DNA from: Clostridia bacterium
GTDB lineage: Bacteria; Bacillota; Clostridia; TANB77; CAG-508
NCBI GenBank assembly: GCA_900754085.1
Contig: CAAEBO010000046.1
Span: 42,658 to 106,657, forward strand
Length of the DNA stretch: 64,000 nucleotides
Reading direction: 5' to 3'
Under the pieces are notes generated by a model. The model was not told where the DNA came from, made no database searches, and saw nothing but the letters and a program-made list of their open reading frames with translations. A program made the translations under genes and the position numbers. Of this stretch, positions 19,324 through 28,143 are shown piece by piece (positions within the stretch are counted from its first letter, which is position 1; each line of letters opens with the position of its first letter).

Positions 19324-19929
19324 GTGCTATTTACTTTTGAAATAGATAATGATACAAACGTAAAGAAAATAATAAAAAATTTTCAAAAAATAGTAAAAAA
19401 GATACATAAAAGAAAGTTTGAATTAGGTATAAAAAAAGAAGATAAAAACATAATAGGTGAAGTAATCATAAAAGGAGACAACGAGAAAAATAAGGAGATA
19501 ATAAAGTGCATAAAAGCAATACTTATCAACGAAAAAGAAAAAAGAATAGAATATATTTATGACCAAGTGTGCAGAGATTTAGATGAAGAATTTGAAAAAA
19601 ATAATTATTGCGATTTTAAAGATGATATTTGTAAAGCAAAAAGGAATTGTAAGGAAAAAACTACAATGGGATGTTGCCATAAATTTAAAAATAGAATTTT
19701 AATGAGTGGAGGATTACAAGAATGTCCATATTTAATAAATAAGCGTTGTGCAACACAATGTATTACATGTAAATTGTTTACATGTGACGCAATTAATGTT
19801 AAGTTTAAACTAAGAGATATACCATTAATACAATATTTTTTTAATCCTATTCAAAAGCTAATAGTAAAAATAAGTTTTTTTACCAAGAAAGAGGAAATTA
19901 TTAAGAAATTAGTATTTTTTAGTTTTTAA
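19324..19929 (+). CDS. Cys-rich hypothetical protein (201 aa)
   Basis: Unrecognised. The start is GTG 19324, which has no clear Shine-Dalgarno (upstream is an A8 run), so the true start is uncertain. Residues 75-160 hold a cluster of about a dozen cysteines: CDFKDDIC, KRNCKEKTTMGCCHKF, ECPYLINKRCATQC, CKLFTCD. Metal binding (zinc or Fe-S) is likely. The N-terminal third is Lys/Glu-rich and helical; the last 40 residues are hydrophobic-aromatic (PLIQYFFNPIQKLI). The preceding frame is open but interrupted by a stop at 19312, so this may be the surviving 3' part of a longer gene. Confidence 0.6.
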   Translation: MLFTFEIDNDTNVKKIIKNFQKIVKKIHKRKFELGIKKEDKNIIGEVIIKGDNEKNKEIIKCIKAILINEKEKRIEYIYDQVCRDLDEEFEKNNYCDFKDDICKAKRNCKEKTTMGCCHKFKNRILMSGGLQECPYLINKRCATQCITCKLFTCDAINVKFKLRDIPLIQYFFNPIQKLIVKISFFTKKEEIIKKLVFFSF

Positions 19930-19965
19930 TAAAAAATTAATTTGCCCCATTTTGATTTTATAGCA

Positions 19966-19994
19966 TTGACAAACAAGAACAAATGTTTTATAAT
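19966..19994 (+). promoter_or_regulatory. Consensus promoter of dinB
   Basis: TTGACA (19966-19971), 17-nt spacer, TATAAT (19989-19994): a perfect sigma-A promoter. The expected start near 20000 leaves a leader of about 10 nt before ATG 20011. I see no obvious SOS box in it. Confidence 0.8.
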
Positions 19995-20010
19995 AATGAT
20001 GGTGAAAAAA

Positions 20011-21216
20011 ATGAAAAGAGAGATCTTACATGTTGATGTAAATAATGCGTTTTTATCTTGGCTTGCAGTAGATAGATTGGAAAAAGGAGAAAAATTAGAT
20101 ATAAGAACAATTCCCGCTGTAATAGGTGGAGATGAAAAGCAAAGACATGGAATTGTTTTAGCTAAAAGCAATTTGGCTAAGCAATTTGGAATAAAAACAG
20201 GAGAGCCACTATTTAGTGCAAGAAAAAAATGTCCTACATTAAAAATTTATGAAAGCAATTTTAAAGTATATAAAAAATATTCGAATATGTTATATAAGTT
20301 GTTACTAGAATATTCATATAAAGTTGAAAGATTTTCAATAGATGAATGTTTTGTAGATATGACTGAATTTTTAAATGGTAAGAAATTAATAGACGTAGCA
20401 TGCGAGATTAGTAAAAGAGTAAGAGAAGAATTAAAATTTACTGTAAATATAGGAGTTGCACATAATAAACTATTAGCAAAAATGGCGTCAGACTTTCAAA
20501 AGCCAGATAGAGTGCATACTTTATATGAACAGGAAATTCAAAGAAAAATGTGGAGTTTACCAATATCAGAATTATTTATGGTTGGAAAGAGAACATTGCC
20601 AAAATTGTACAATATGAATATAAAAACAATAGGAGATTTAGCATTAGTAGAGAAGGAACTACTAATAAAAAAATTTGGTAAGTTTGGTAAGATGATGTGG
20701 GAATATTCAAATGGAATAGATAATTCAGAAGTTATATTTACTATGCAAAAGCCCAAATGTGTAGGAAATTCTACCACAGTTTCACAAGATATAAACGATT
20801 TAGAAAAAATAGAAGAAGTTTTGCTAGCTCTTACAGAGCATACAACTTACAGATTAAGAAAAATGAAAATGCTTTGTAATGTAGTTAGTGTGCAACTTAG
20901 AACAAGCGAATTTAAGAATTATTCACATCAAAGAAAGTTAGACTTTTCAACTAGTTCAACAAAAGAAATATTTAATGTTGCAAAACAATTAACTAAGCAA
21001 ATGTATAATGGAGAATCAGTTAGATTAATTGGAATTAGAGTAGATAATTTATGTGAAGAAAACGAGAAACAAATTTCAATATTCGAAAACAATAATATTA
21101 AAAAACAAGAAAAACTAGACAAAGTAGTAGACTTAATAAAAGATAAATATGGATATGAAACAATAACAAGAGCAGGTGATATGAAACATACTAAAAACAT
21201 AAATAGAAAGGAATAA
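20011..21216 (+). CDS. dinB: DNA polymerase IV (Y family)
   Basis: About 401 aa translesion polymerase. The product from ATG 20011 starts MKREILHVDVNNAFLSW; upstream in-frame ATGs (19996, 19999) fall at or before the likely transcription start. Catalytic carboxylates are in HVDVNNAF and FSIDECFVDM. Little-finger domain follows, and the C-terminal EKQISIFEN contains a beta-clamp-binding motif (QxSxF). Only a weak GGTG at 20001-20004 could serve as a ribosome site. Confidence 0.93.
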   Translation: MKREILHVDVNNAFLSWLAVDRLEKGEKLDIRTIPAVIGGDEKQRHGIVLAKSNLAKQFGIKTGEPLFSARKKCPTLKIYESNFKVYKKYSNMLYKLLLEYSYKVERFSIDECFVDMTEFLNGKKLIDVACEISKRVREELKFTVNIGVAHNKLLAKMASDFQKPDRVHTLYEQEIQRKMWSLPISELFMVGKRTLPKLYNMNIKTIGDLALVEKELLIKKFGKFGKMMWEYSNGIDNSEVIFTMQKPKCVGNSTTVSQDINDLEKIEEVLLALTEHTTYRLRKMKMLCNVVSVQLRTSEFKNYSHQRKLDFSTSSTKEIFNVAKQLTKQMYNGESVRLIGIRVDNLCEENEKQISIFENNNIKKQEKLDKVVDLIKDKYGYETITRAGDMKHTKNINRKE

Positions 21217-21219
21217 TTA

Positions 21220-21248
21220 TTGCAAAAAGCGAATATTTAGTATAAAAT
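21220..21248 (+). promoter_or_regulatory. Promoter of folD
   Basis: TTGCAA (21220-21225), 17-nt spacer, TAAAAT (21243-21248), 22 nt before the folD start. Confidence 0.6.
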
Positions 21249-21269
21249 CTATAAAAACGGAGGATGAAG

Positions 21270-22118
21270 ATGACAGAGATAATAGATGGAAAAGGATTGG
21301 CAAAAAAAATAAGAGAGAATCTAAAGAAAGATGTAGAAGGATTAAAAAAAGAAGGAATTATTCCTAAATTTGCAGTTATTCTAATAGGAGATGATCCAGC
21401 TTCTAAAATATATGTACGTAATAAAAATAAAGCATGTATAGAAATTGGAATAGAATATGAAGAGCATGTACTAAAAGAAGATACTACAATGGAAGAATTG
21501 TTAAAATTAATAAATAAATTAAATAAAGATAAAAGTATTAATGGAATATTATTACAAAGTCCATTACCACAACATTTAGATATAAATGAAGCATTAAAGC
21601 AAATTGATTATAGAAAGGACGTAGATGGTTTTAATCCAATAAATGTAGGGAAACTATCTTTAGGTCAAGATTGTTTTGTATCTTGTACACCATATGGAAT
21701 AATAAAAATGTTAGAAGAATATAAAATACCAATAGAAGGGAAAAAAGCAGTAATTATAGGGAGAAGTAATATTGTTGGAAAGCCATTAATACAATGTCTT
21801 CTATCTAAGAATGCGACAGTTACTGTATGCCATTCTAAAACACAAGATATAGAGGACATTATAAAGGATTCAGATATAGTTATTACTGCAATGGGCAAGC
21901 CAAAGTTTTTAAAGGAAAATATGGTAAAACAAGGGGCTACTGTTATTGATGTAGGAATAAATAGAATGGAAAATGGTAAAATAGTAGGAGATGTAGATTT
22001 TGAGGAAGTATCTAAAAAAACATCTTATATAACACCAGTACCGGGGGGAGTAGGTCCTATGACAATAGCAATGCTTATGAACAATATTGTAAAAGCAACA
22101 AAAGAGCAAAATAAATAA
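21270..22118 (+). CDS. folD: Bifunctional methylenetetrahydrofolate dehydrogenase/cyclohydrolase
   Basis: 282 aa cytosolic enzyme interconverting 5,10-methylene-THF and 10-formyl-THF. ATG 21270 is chosen because CGGAGG is 6 nt upstream; the in-frame ATG at 21264 touches that site. The catalytic lysine lies in YVRNKNKAC. The Rossmann motif is GRSNIVGKPL, followed by GVGPMTIAML near the end. Length is normal. Its own promoter and a terminator flank it. Confidence 0.95.
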   Translation: MTEIIDGKGLAKKIRENLKKDVEGLKKEGIIPKFAVILIGDDPASKIYVRNKNKACIEIGIEYEEHVLKEDTTMEELLKLINKLNKDKSINGILLQSPLPQHLDINEALKQIDYRKDVDGFNPINVGKLSLGQDCFVSCTPYGIIKMLEEYKIPIEGKKAVIIGRSNIVGKPLIQCLLSKNATVTVCHSKTQDIEDIIKDSDIVITAMGKPKFLKENMVKQGATVIDVGINRMENGKIVGDVDFEEVSKKTSYITPVPGGVGPMTIAMLMNNIVKATKEQNK

Positions 22119-22126
22119 ATTTAGAT

Positions 22127-22166
22127 TAATAAGGGGGGAAGTTTATTACTTCTCCTTATTATTTTA
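22127..22166 (+). terminator. Terminator of folD
   Basis: TAATAAGGGGGGAAG / CTTCTCCTTATTA with an internal mismatch and a T-rich tail, just after the folD stop. Confidence 0.6.
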
Positions 22167-22196
22167 TAAAAAATAATAATGTTATTAGGAGGATAT

Positions 22197-23039
22197 ATGA
22201 TTAATGATGAAACAAAAAAATGGATACTGTTAGCAGAGTATAACAAAATTTCAAATAGGAAGAAAATAGAATTATTAAACAAATATAAAAATATATATGA
22301 TGTATGCAATATGTTAAAAATTAAAGAAGATTATAGAATTAATAATTGTATAGAATATATAAATAAAAATAATATAGAAGTGTTGTATTATAAAAGTGAA
22401 TGCTATCCAATAGAGTTAAATTTTTTGTACGACCCACCTATAGTTATATATGCTATTGGAAATATGACAATCTTAAATGATAAAAATAAAATAGCGGTTA
22501 TTGGAGCAAGAAAGGCTAGTTATTATGGAATAAATGTATCAAGAGAAATAGGAGAAAAACTTTCTGTAAACAATATTCATACAATAAGTGGATTGGCTTT
22601 AGGAATAGATATGAATGCACATATTGGAGTCTTAAAGCAAAATGTAGTAAATAAGAATACTGGGAAGGCAATAGCAGTAATAGGCAATGGATTAGATAAT
22701 ATATATCCATCTCAAAATAGAATACTAGCAAACAAAATAGTAGAAAATGGAGGATGTATTATTACAGAATATATCGTAGGAACTAAACCTCTCAAAAGTA
22801 ACTTTCCAGCACGAAATAGAATAATAAGTGCACTTTCTAATAAATTAGTAGTTGTAGAAGCAGAAAATGAAAAAAGTGGTACCATGATAACAGTAAATTG
22901 TTCATTGGAGTTAGGGAAAGATATTCTAGTTGTTCCAGGAAATATTACAAGTAAAATGTCTAAGGGAACTAATGAATTAATAAAAGACGGAGCGAGAATT
23001 ATAACAAAATTTGAAGATATTATAGAGGAAGATTATTAA
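22197..23039 (+). CDS. dprA: DNA-processing protein DprA/Smf
   Basis: 280 aa. ATG 22197 follows TTAGGAGG. DprA loads RecA on incoming single-stranded DNA during transformation. The Rossmann-like core shows IGARKASYYG, SGLALGIDMNAHIG, GNGLDNIYPSQN and SNFPARNRIISALS. The C-terminal winged helix of longer homologues is absent and the N-terminal SAM-like domain is short. Its presence does not by itself show competence, since dprA is kept widely; no com genes are nearby. Confidence 0.93.
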   Translation: MINDETKKWILLAEYNKISNRKKIELLNKYKNIYDVCNMLKIKEDYRINNCIEYINKNNIEVLYYKSECYPIELNFLYDPPIVIYAIGNMTILNDKNKIAVIGARKASYYGINVSREIGEKLSVNNIHTISGLALGIDMNAHIGVLKQNVVNKNTGKAIAVIGNGLDNIYPSQNRILANKIVENGGCIITEYIVGTKPLKSNFPARNRIISALSNKLVVVEAENEKSGTMITVNCSLELGKDILVVPGNITSKMSKGTNELIKDGARIITKFEDIIEEDY

Positions 23040-23119
23040 AATTTGCTAAAAAACTTTATCTTTTATAAAATTTATAATATAATAATCATGATTTAAGTTT
23101 TTGCTTAAGGAGGGTAAAG

Positions 23120-25645
23120 ATGGGGAGTAAAAATATAAAAGAAAAAAGTAATAAAAAAAGAAAAAGTACCCATTCAAAAGGAAAGAGTGAAAAGGTAAAA
23201 AATACAAAAAGTAAGAAAGTACTAAAAATTATTTTAGTAGTATTTATATTATTTTTTATAATATGTGCAGGTATATGCGCTGGAATATTTTTTGGACTTT
23301 TTGGTGATGATTTTAAAATTACAAAAGAAGATTTAATTATCGAAGATATGAATACTGTCTTTAAAGATAGGAATGGAAATGTAATTGCAAATTTATCAGG
23401 TGAAGAAAATAGAAGTATAATTTCAAAAGAAGAGATGCCAGATTATTTACCAAAAGCATTTGTTTCAATTGAAGACGAAAGATTTTATAAACACCATGGA
23501 GTAGATATAAAGAGAACTTTAGGAGCAACATTCCAATATGTAATACATGGAGGATCTTCATCATATGGTGGAAGTACAATAACACAACAGTTAGTAAAGA
23601 ATCTAACAGAAGATAAAGATGATACTGGTGTTGCTGGAATGGTAAGAAAAATTAAAGAAATGTCTAAAGCATATCAAGTAGAAAGATTAATATCTAAAGA
23701 CCAAATTTTAGAATTGTATTTAAATATTATATTTTTAGGTGATAAAGCTTATGGAGTAGAAGTAGCATCTAAGTATTATTTTAATAAATCATGTAAAGAC
23801 TTAGATTTAGCGGAATGTGCATTTTTGGCAGGAATAAATCATTCACCAAATGCATATAAGCCATTTGATACAGAAAATCAAAAAATGCAAGACAAAATAA
23901 AGAATAGAACAAAAACAGTACTAATGAAAATGAAGGAATTAGGAGCAATAACTAGTGATGCAGAGTATAATGCGGCAGTAGAAGAAGTAAATAATGGATT
24001 AGCCTTTGTAAAAGGAGATATAAGTACAAATGCAGCAACATATTCATATCATACTGCAGCAGCAATAAAACAAGTAAAAGCTGATTTAATGGAAAAAAAT
24101 AAATGGAATGAAGAATTTGCCGACTTACAACTTAGAAGTAAAGGATATGTAATCTATTCAACAGAAGATACAGACATTCAAGCAAAAATGGAAGAAGAAT
24201 TTAAAAAGACAGATAAATATCAAATTTCATCTAAAAATTCAAATGGTGAAAAAATAAAATCACAAGCAGCTATGGTAGTAATAGACCATAAAACAGGTCA
24301 AGTATTAGGTAATGTTGGTGGGTTAGGTACAGAAGTAAATGCTGCAGGTTTTAATAGATCAACACAAGCTTATAGGCAACCAGGTTCAACAATTAAGCCA
24401 ATAGCAGTAATTGCACCAGGTTTGGAAAATAAAGTTTTAACAGCAGGAACAGTATATGCAGATGTGCCAACAAACTTTGGAACAAAAGCAAATCCATATG
24501 AACCTAAAAATGATAGTAATAAATTCGAAGGTTCAATGACTATAAGGGAAGCAATAGAGAGATCACAAAACATACCAGAAGTAAAAGCAATGTCAGAAAT
24601 AGGACCTTTAAATTCTATAAACTTCTTAAGAGAAATAGGTGTAAGCAAATTAGTAACAGCAAGTGAGAATAAAAAACATAATGATGAGGCGGTTCAGCTA
24701 GCTTTAGGTGGAGTTACAAATGGAATAAGTCCATTAGAAATGGCAGCAGCATATGCAATGATTGCAAATGATGGAGAATATATAGAACCAACATTTTATA
24801 CAAAGGTAGAAGACAAAAATGGAAATGTGGTATTAGAACCACAACAAGAAAGAAAACAAGCTATGACAGAGCAAAATGCATATATTTTGCAATCTATATT
24901 AACAGCGCCAGTAACGGGAAATAATGGAACAGCAACATATTGCTCAATTTCGGGAATGGATGTCGCTGCAAAGACAGGAACAACAAATGATTCTAAAGAT
25001 AGATGGCTTTGTGGATTTACACCATATTATACTGCAGCTACTTGGTATGGATATGATGAAAACATAGAAATAAAATATAAAGGAAGAAATCCAGCAGGTC
25101 AAATTTGGGATGCTGTTATGACAAGTATAAATAAAGATTTAGAAAGTGCAAGATTTGAAAAGCCGAGTGGAATTGTGACAAAGAAAATATGTAAAGATAC
25201 TGGTTTACTTGCAAGTTCTAAATGCTCAAATACTTATAATGAAATTTTTGTAAGTGGAACAGAGCCAAAAGAAACTTGTGATGGAGGAAGAACAACTGTT
25301 ACATTGTGTTCAGAATCTGGAAAAGTTGCTACAGAGTATTGTACAAATACATACAGTAAAACATATACTACAATACCTGAAAAAGAGAAAAATGCTAAAT
25401 GGAAATCAGATTATAATGGATATTATGGCAATGCACCAACACAAAAATGTACAATTCATACAAAACCAGTAGAAAATCATAAGCCAGACTCAAATACTAT
25501 AACAAATGAAGTGACACCACCACCATCAACAGGCAATACAGTAACAGGTGGCGATGAGAAACCTCAAAAACCAGGAGATGGTTCTACAGGAGAAGGAAAT
25601 TCAACAACAGGAGGAACAAATCCACCTGCTACAACAGAAGAATAA
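23120..25645 (+). CDS. Class A penicillin-binding protein (PBP1A type)
   Basis: 841-aa bifunctional peptidoglycan synthase. A Lys-rich cytoplasmic tail, one membrane helix (about residues 35-58), the GT51 glycosyltransferase domain with catalytic Glu in SIEDERFYKHHG near residue 118, then the transpeptidase: SxxK motif STIKP near 421, SQN near 481 and KTGTT near 617. The last 70 residues are a Pro/Gly/Thr/Asn tail. There are paired cysteines after the transpeptidase domain (CSNTYNE, CDGG, CSESG, CTNT). ATG 23120 follows AAGGAGGG. Confidence 0.94.
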   Translation: MGSKNIKEKSNKKRKSTHSKGKSEKVKNTKSKKVLKIILVVFILFFIICAGICAGIFFGLFGDDFKITKEDLIIEDMNTVFKDRNGNVIANLSGEENRSIISKEEMPDYLPKAFVSIEDERFYKHHGVDIKRTLGATFQYVIHGGSSSYGGSTITQQLVKNLTEDKDDTGVAGMVRKIKEMSKAYQVERLISKDQILELYLNIIFLGDKAYGVEVASKYYFNKSCKDLDLAECAFLAGINHSPNAYKPFDTENQKMQDKIKNRTKTVLMKMKELGAITSDAEYNAAVEEVNNGLAFVKGDISTNAATYSYHTAAAIKQVKADLMEKNKWNEEFADLQLRSKGYVIYSTEDTDIQAKMEEEFKKTDKYQISSKNSNGEKIKSQAAMVVIDHKTGQVLGNVGGLGTEVNAAGFNRSTQAYRQPGSTIKPIAVIAPGLENKVLTAGTVYADVPTNFGTKANPYEPKNDSNKFEGSMTIREAIERSQNIPEVKAMSEIGPLNSINFLREIGVSKLVTASENKKHNDEAVQLALGGVTNGISPLEMAAAYAMIANDGEYIEPTFYTKVEDKNGNVVLEPQQERKQAMTEQNAYILQSILTAPVTGNNGTATYCSISGMDVAAKTGTTNDSKDRWLCGFTPYYTAATWYGYDENIEIKYKGRNPAGQIWDAVMTSINKDLESARFEKPSGIVTKKICKDTGLLASSKCSNTYNEIFVSGTEPKETCDGGRTTVTLCSESGKVATEYCTNTYSKTYTTIPEKEKNAKWKSDYNGYYGNAPTQKCTIHTKPVENHKPDSNTITNEVTPPPSTGNTVTGGDEKPQKPGDGSTGEGNSTTGGTNPPATTEE

Positions 25646-25653
25646 GAAAACGA

Positions 25654-25694
25654 AAGAAAACATCCTAAAAGAAGTACTTTTAAGATGTTTTCTT
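25654..25694 (+). terminator. Terminator of the PBP gene
   Basis: AAGAAAACATCCTAAAAG / CTTTTAAGATGTTTTCTT, an 18-bp stem with one mismatch and a 5-nt loop. Confidence 0.75.
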
Positions 25695-25719
25695 AATAAT
25701 ATAAAATATGGAGGTTATA

Positions 25720-27102
25720 ATGGAAATATACTTTTATAATACATTAACACATACAAAAGAAAAATTTAATCCTATAAATAAAGAAGAAGTAAGAATATAT
25801 TCTTGTGGTCCAACTGTATATAAAGATGCAACAATCGGAAATATGAGAACAAATATTTTTCAAGATACTTTAAGGAGAACTTTAGAGTATAATGGTTTTA
25901 AAGTAAAACAAGCTATGAATATAACAGATGTTGGGCATTTAGTATCTGATGGAGATGAAGGCGAAGACAAAATGATAAAGTCTGCGCGACAAGAAGGAAA
26001 AGAGCCATTGGAAATTGCAAATTATTATACAAAATTATTTTTTAAAGATTTAGAAAATTTAAATATAGAAACTCCAGAAATAATTTGTAGAGCAACAGAC
26101 AATATAGGAGATATGCTAAAAGCTGTAGAAGATTTAGTAAAAAAAGGATATGCTTATGAAACATCAAGCGCAATATATTTTGATATATCAAAGTTAGATA
26201 AATATCCAATACTTTCAAATTTAGATATTGAAAATCAAAAAGCAGGTGCAAGAGTAGAAGTAGATAAGGAAAAAAGAAATCCACATGACTTTGCTGTATG
26301 GATAAAAGCACCAGAAAATCATTTAATGAAATGGGATAGCCCTTGGGGGCCAAGTTATCCAGGATGGCACATAGAATGTTCTGTTATGAGTAAAAAATAT
26401 TTAGGAGAAGTTTTTGATATACATACAGGTGGAATTGATTTAATACCAACTCACCATGAAAATGAAATAGCGCAAAGTAAGGGAATGTGTGGAAAAGTTC
26501 CAGCTAATTATTGGATGCATGGAGAATTTTTACTAATAAATGGTGGAAAAATGTCAAAAAGTTTAGGAAATGTATATTTATTACAAGACATAATAGATAA
26601 AGGATATGAACCATTAGTGTACAAATTATTTTGTTATTCAATACAATATAGAAAAAAATTAAATTTTACATGGGAAGGTATGGATTCTGCTAAAACTTCA
26701 TTAGATAGATTAAGAGACTCTTATCAAAAACATCTTAATGGAACAGATGAAATAGATGAAGTTATATTAGAAAAATACAAAAATGCCTTTAATGAAGCAA
26801 TAAATGATGATTTAAATATGCCAGTAGCAATGAGTGTTGTATGGGAATTAGCTAAAAGGCCAGAAAAATCTAAAAAAATATCTCAACTATTAAAAGATTT
26901 TGATAGAGTATTAGGCTTAAAAATAGATGAATATAAGAAACAAGATATTCCTAGTGAAATTAAAGAATTATTAAAACTAAGAGAAGAAGCAAGAAAAAAT
27001 AAAAACTGGCCAGAATCTGATAAATTAAGAGATATCATAAAAGAGAAAGGATATCTTGTTAAAGATTCAAAAGAAGGTCAAACAATTGAAAAAACACAAT
27101 AA
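25720..27102 (+). CDS. cysS: Cysteinyl-tRNA synthetase
   Basis: 460 aa class I synthetase. ATG 25720 is preferred: the in-frame ATG at 25708 overlaps the GGAGGT site that serves 25720. The KMSKS loop is GGKMSKSLGN, and zinc ligands are C in YSCGPTVY, IECSVM and THHENE. The HIGH signature reads TIGN (GPTVYKDATIGNMR), a substitution of the first histidine by threonine that is unusual for CysRS. The rest of the protein is well conserved and of normal length, so it should be active. Confidence 0.93.
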   Translation: MEIYFYNTLTHTKEKFNPINKEEVRIYSCGPTVYKDATIGNMRTNIFQDTLRRTLEYNGFKVKQAMNITDVGHLVSDGDEGEDKMIKSARQEGKEPLEIANYYTKLFFKDLENLNIETPEIICRATDNIGDMLKAVEDLVKKGYAYETSSAIYFDISKLDKYPILSNLDIENQKAGARVEVDKEKRNPHDFAVWIKAPENHLMKWDSPWGPSYPGWHIECSVMSKKYLGEVFDIHTGGIDLIPTHHENEIAQSKGMCGKVPANYWMHGEFLLINGGKMSKSLGNVYLLQDIIDKGYEPLVYKLFCYSIQYRKKLNFTWEGMDSAKTSLDRLRDSYQKHLNGTDEIDEVILEKYKNAFNEAINDDLNMPVAMSVVWELAKRPEKSKKISQLLKDFDRVLGLKIDEYKKQDIPSEIKELLKLREEARKNKNWPESDKLRDIIKEKGYLVKDSKEGQTIEKTQ

Positions 27103-27117
27103 AATACGCTAAAATAC

Positions 27118-27147
27118 TTGCAAAATGTATAAATATTATGATATAAT
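27118..27147 (+). promoter_or_regulatory. Promoter of rpsB-tsf
   Basis: TTGCAA (27118-27123), 18-nt spacer, TATAAT (27142-27147). The leader to rpsB is about 110 nt. Confidence 0.65.
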
Positions 27148-27176
27148 AATACTCGTTGAAAAAACACATAAAGCTA

Positions 27177-27220
27177 ATTTTTGGAGAGTGCTTTATCTAA
27201 GTAATAAAGTTTCCAAAAAT
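27177..27220 (+). promoter_or_regulatory. Structured leader upstream of rpsB
   Basis: Outer stem ATTTTTGGA / TCCAAAAAT (27177-27185 with 27212-27220) and inner stem CTTTAT / ATAAAG, giving an internal loop and a hairpin in the untranslated leader. It is placed like an S2 autoregulatory site, but I do not recognise it as a known leader family. Confidence 0.5.
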
Positions 27221-27263
27221 GTTGATACTTTATGGAAGATTAAAACTAAGAGGAGGAATTAAA

Positions 27264-28037
27264 ATGGCAGTAGTTGCAATGAAACAATTACTAGAAGCAG
27301 GTGTTCATTTCGGACATCAAACAAGAAGATGGGATCCAAGAATGGCTGAATATATTTTCCAAGCTAGAAATGGTATTCACATTATCGATTTACAAAAAAC
27401 ATCAAAAAAATTAGACGAAGCATATAGCTTTGTTAAAGAACAAGCAGAAGAAGGAAAAACAATTCTTTTTGTAGGAACAAAGAAACAAGCTCAAGAATGT
27501 GTTAAAGAAGCTGCTGAAAGATGTGGAATGTATTACATCGACCAAAGATGGTTAGGTGGAATGTTAACAAACTTCAAAACTATTAGAACAAGAGTAGAAA
27601 GATTAAAAGAATTAGAAAGAATGCAAGAAGACGGAACTTTTGAAGTTTTACCAAAAAAAGAAGTAATCGTTCTTAAAAAAGAAATGGAAAAATTAGAAAA
27701 GAACTTAGGTGGAATAAAAGAAATGGAACAACTTCCAGGAGTTTTATTCGTAGTAGATCCTAAAAAAGAAAGAACAGCTATATTAGAAGCTAAGAAATTA
27801 AATATACCAGTTGTAGGTTTAGTTGATACTAACTGCAATCCAGAAGATGTAGATTATGCAATTCCTGGAAACGATGATGCAATAAGAGCTGTAAAATTAA
27901 TAGCAGACGTAGTTGCAAATGCAGTTATTGAAGGAAACCAAGGAGAAACTTTCGAAACATCAGCTGAAGAAGAACAAATAGCTGAAAATACAGAAAAAAG
28001 CATGGAAGAAATTGCTGAAGAAGCAGTAGAAGAATAA
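27264..28037 (+). CDS. rpsB: 30S ribosomal protein S2
   Basis: 257 aa. ATG 27264 follows AGAGGAGG and gives [20 protein letters not shown]; the longer frame upstream runs through the leader hairpin. Family motifs: [36 protein letters not shown], and [10 protein letters not shown]. The acidic C-terminal tail is typical. S2 is a late-assembling protein at the head-body junction of 30S. tsf follows 106 nt downstream after a long hairpin. Confidence 0.95.
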   Translation: MAVVAMKQLLEAGVHFGHQTRRWDPRMAEYIFQARNGIHIIDLQKTSKKLDEAYSFVKEQAEEGKTILFVGTKKQAQECVKEAAERCGMYYIDQRWLGGMLTNFKTIRTRVERLKELERMQEDGTFEVLPKKEVIVLKKEMEKLEKNLGGIKEMEQLPGVLFVVDPKKERTAILEAKKLNIPVVGLVDTNCNPEDVDYAIPGNDDAIRAVKLIADVVANAVIEGNQGETFETSAEEEQIAENTEKSMEEIAEEAVEE

Positions 28038-28047
28038 TAAAAAAAGA

Positions 28048-28111
28048 AAGTGAGAAATTATAAAATATTAATTGAATCTAAAATTGATGTTTTAAGTTCT
28101 CACTTATTTTT
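28048..28111 (+). terminator. Long hairpin between rpsB and tsf (attenuator-like)
   Basis: AAGTGAGAA / TTCTCACTT closes a longer arm in which AAAATATTAATT pairs with AATTGATGTTTT, followed by ATTTTT. It could be a leaky terminator tuning tsf relative to rpsB. Confidence 0.55.
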
Positions 28112-28143
28112 ATAAAAGCTATATAATAGAAGGAGGAATAAAA

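Noticed and set aside
20011..23039. dinB-dprA stretch as an SOS or competence island
   Set aside because: Genes have separate promoters and terminators, with folD between them, and no SOS boxes or com genes were seen.
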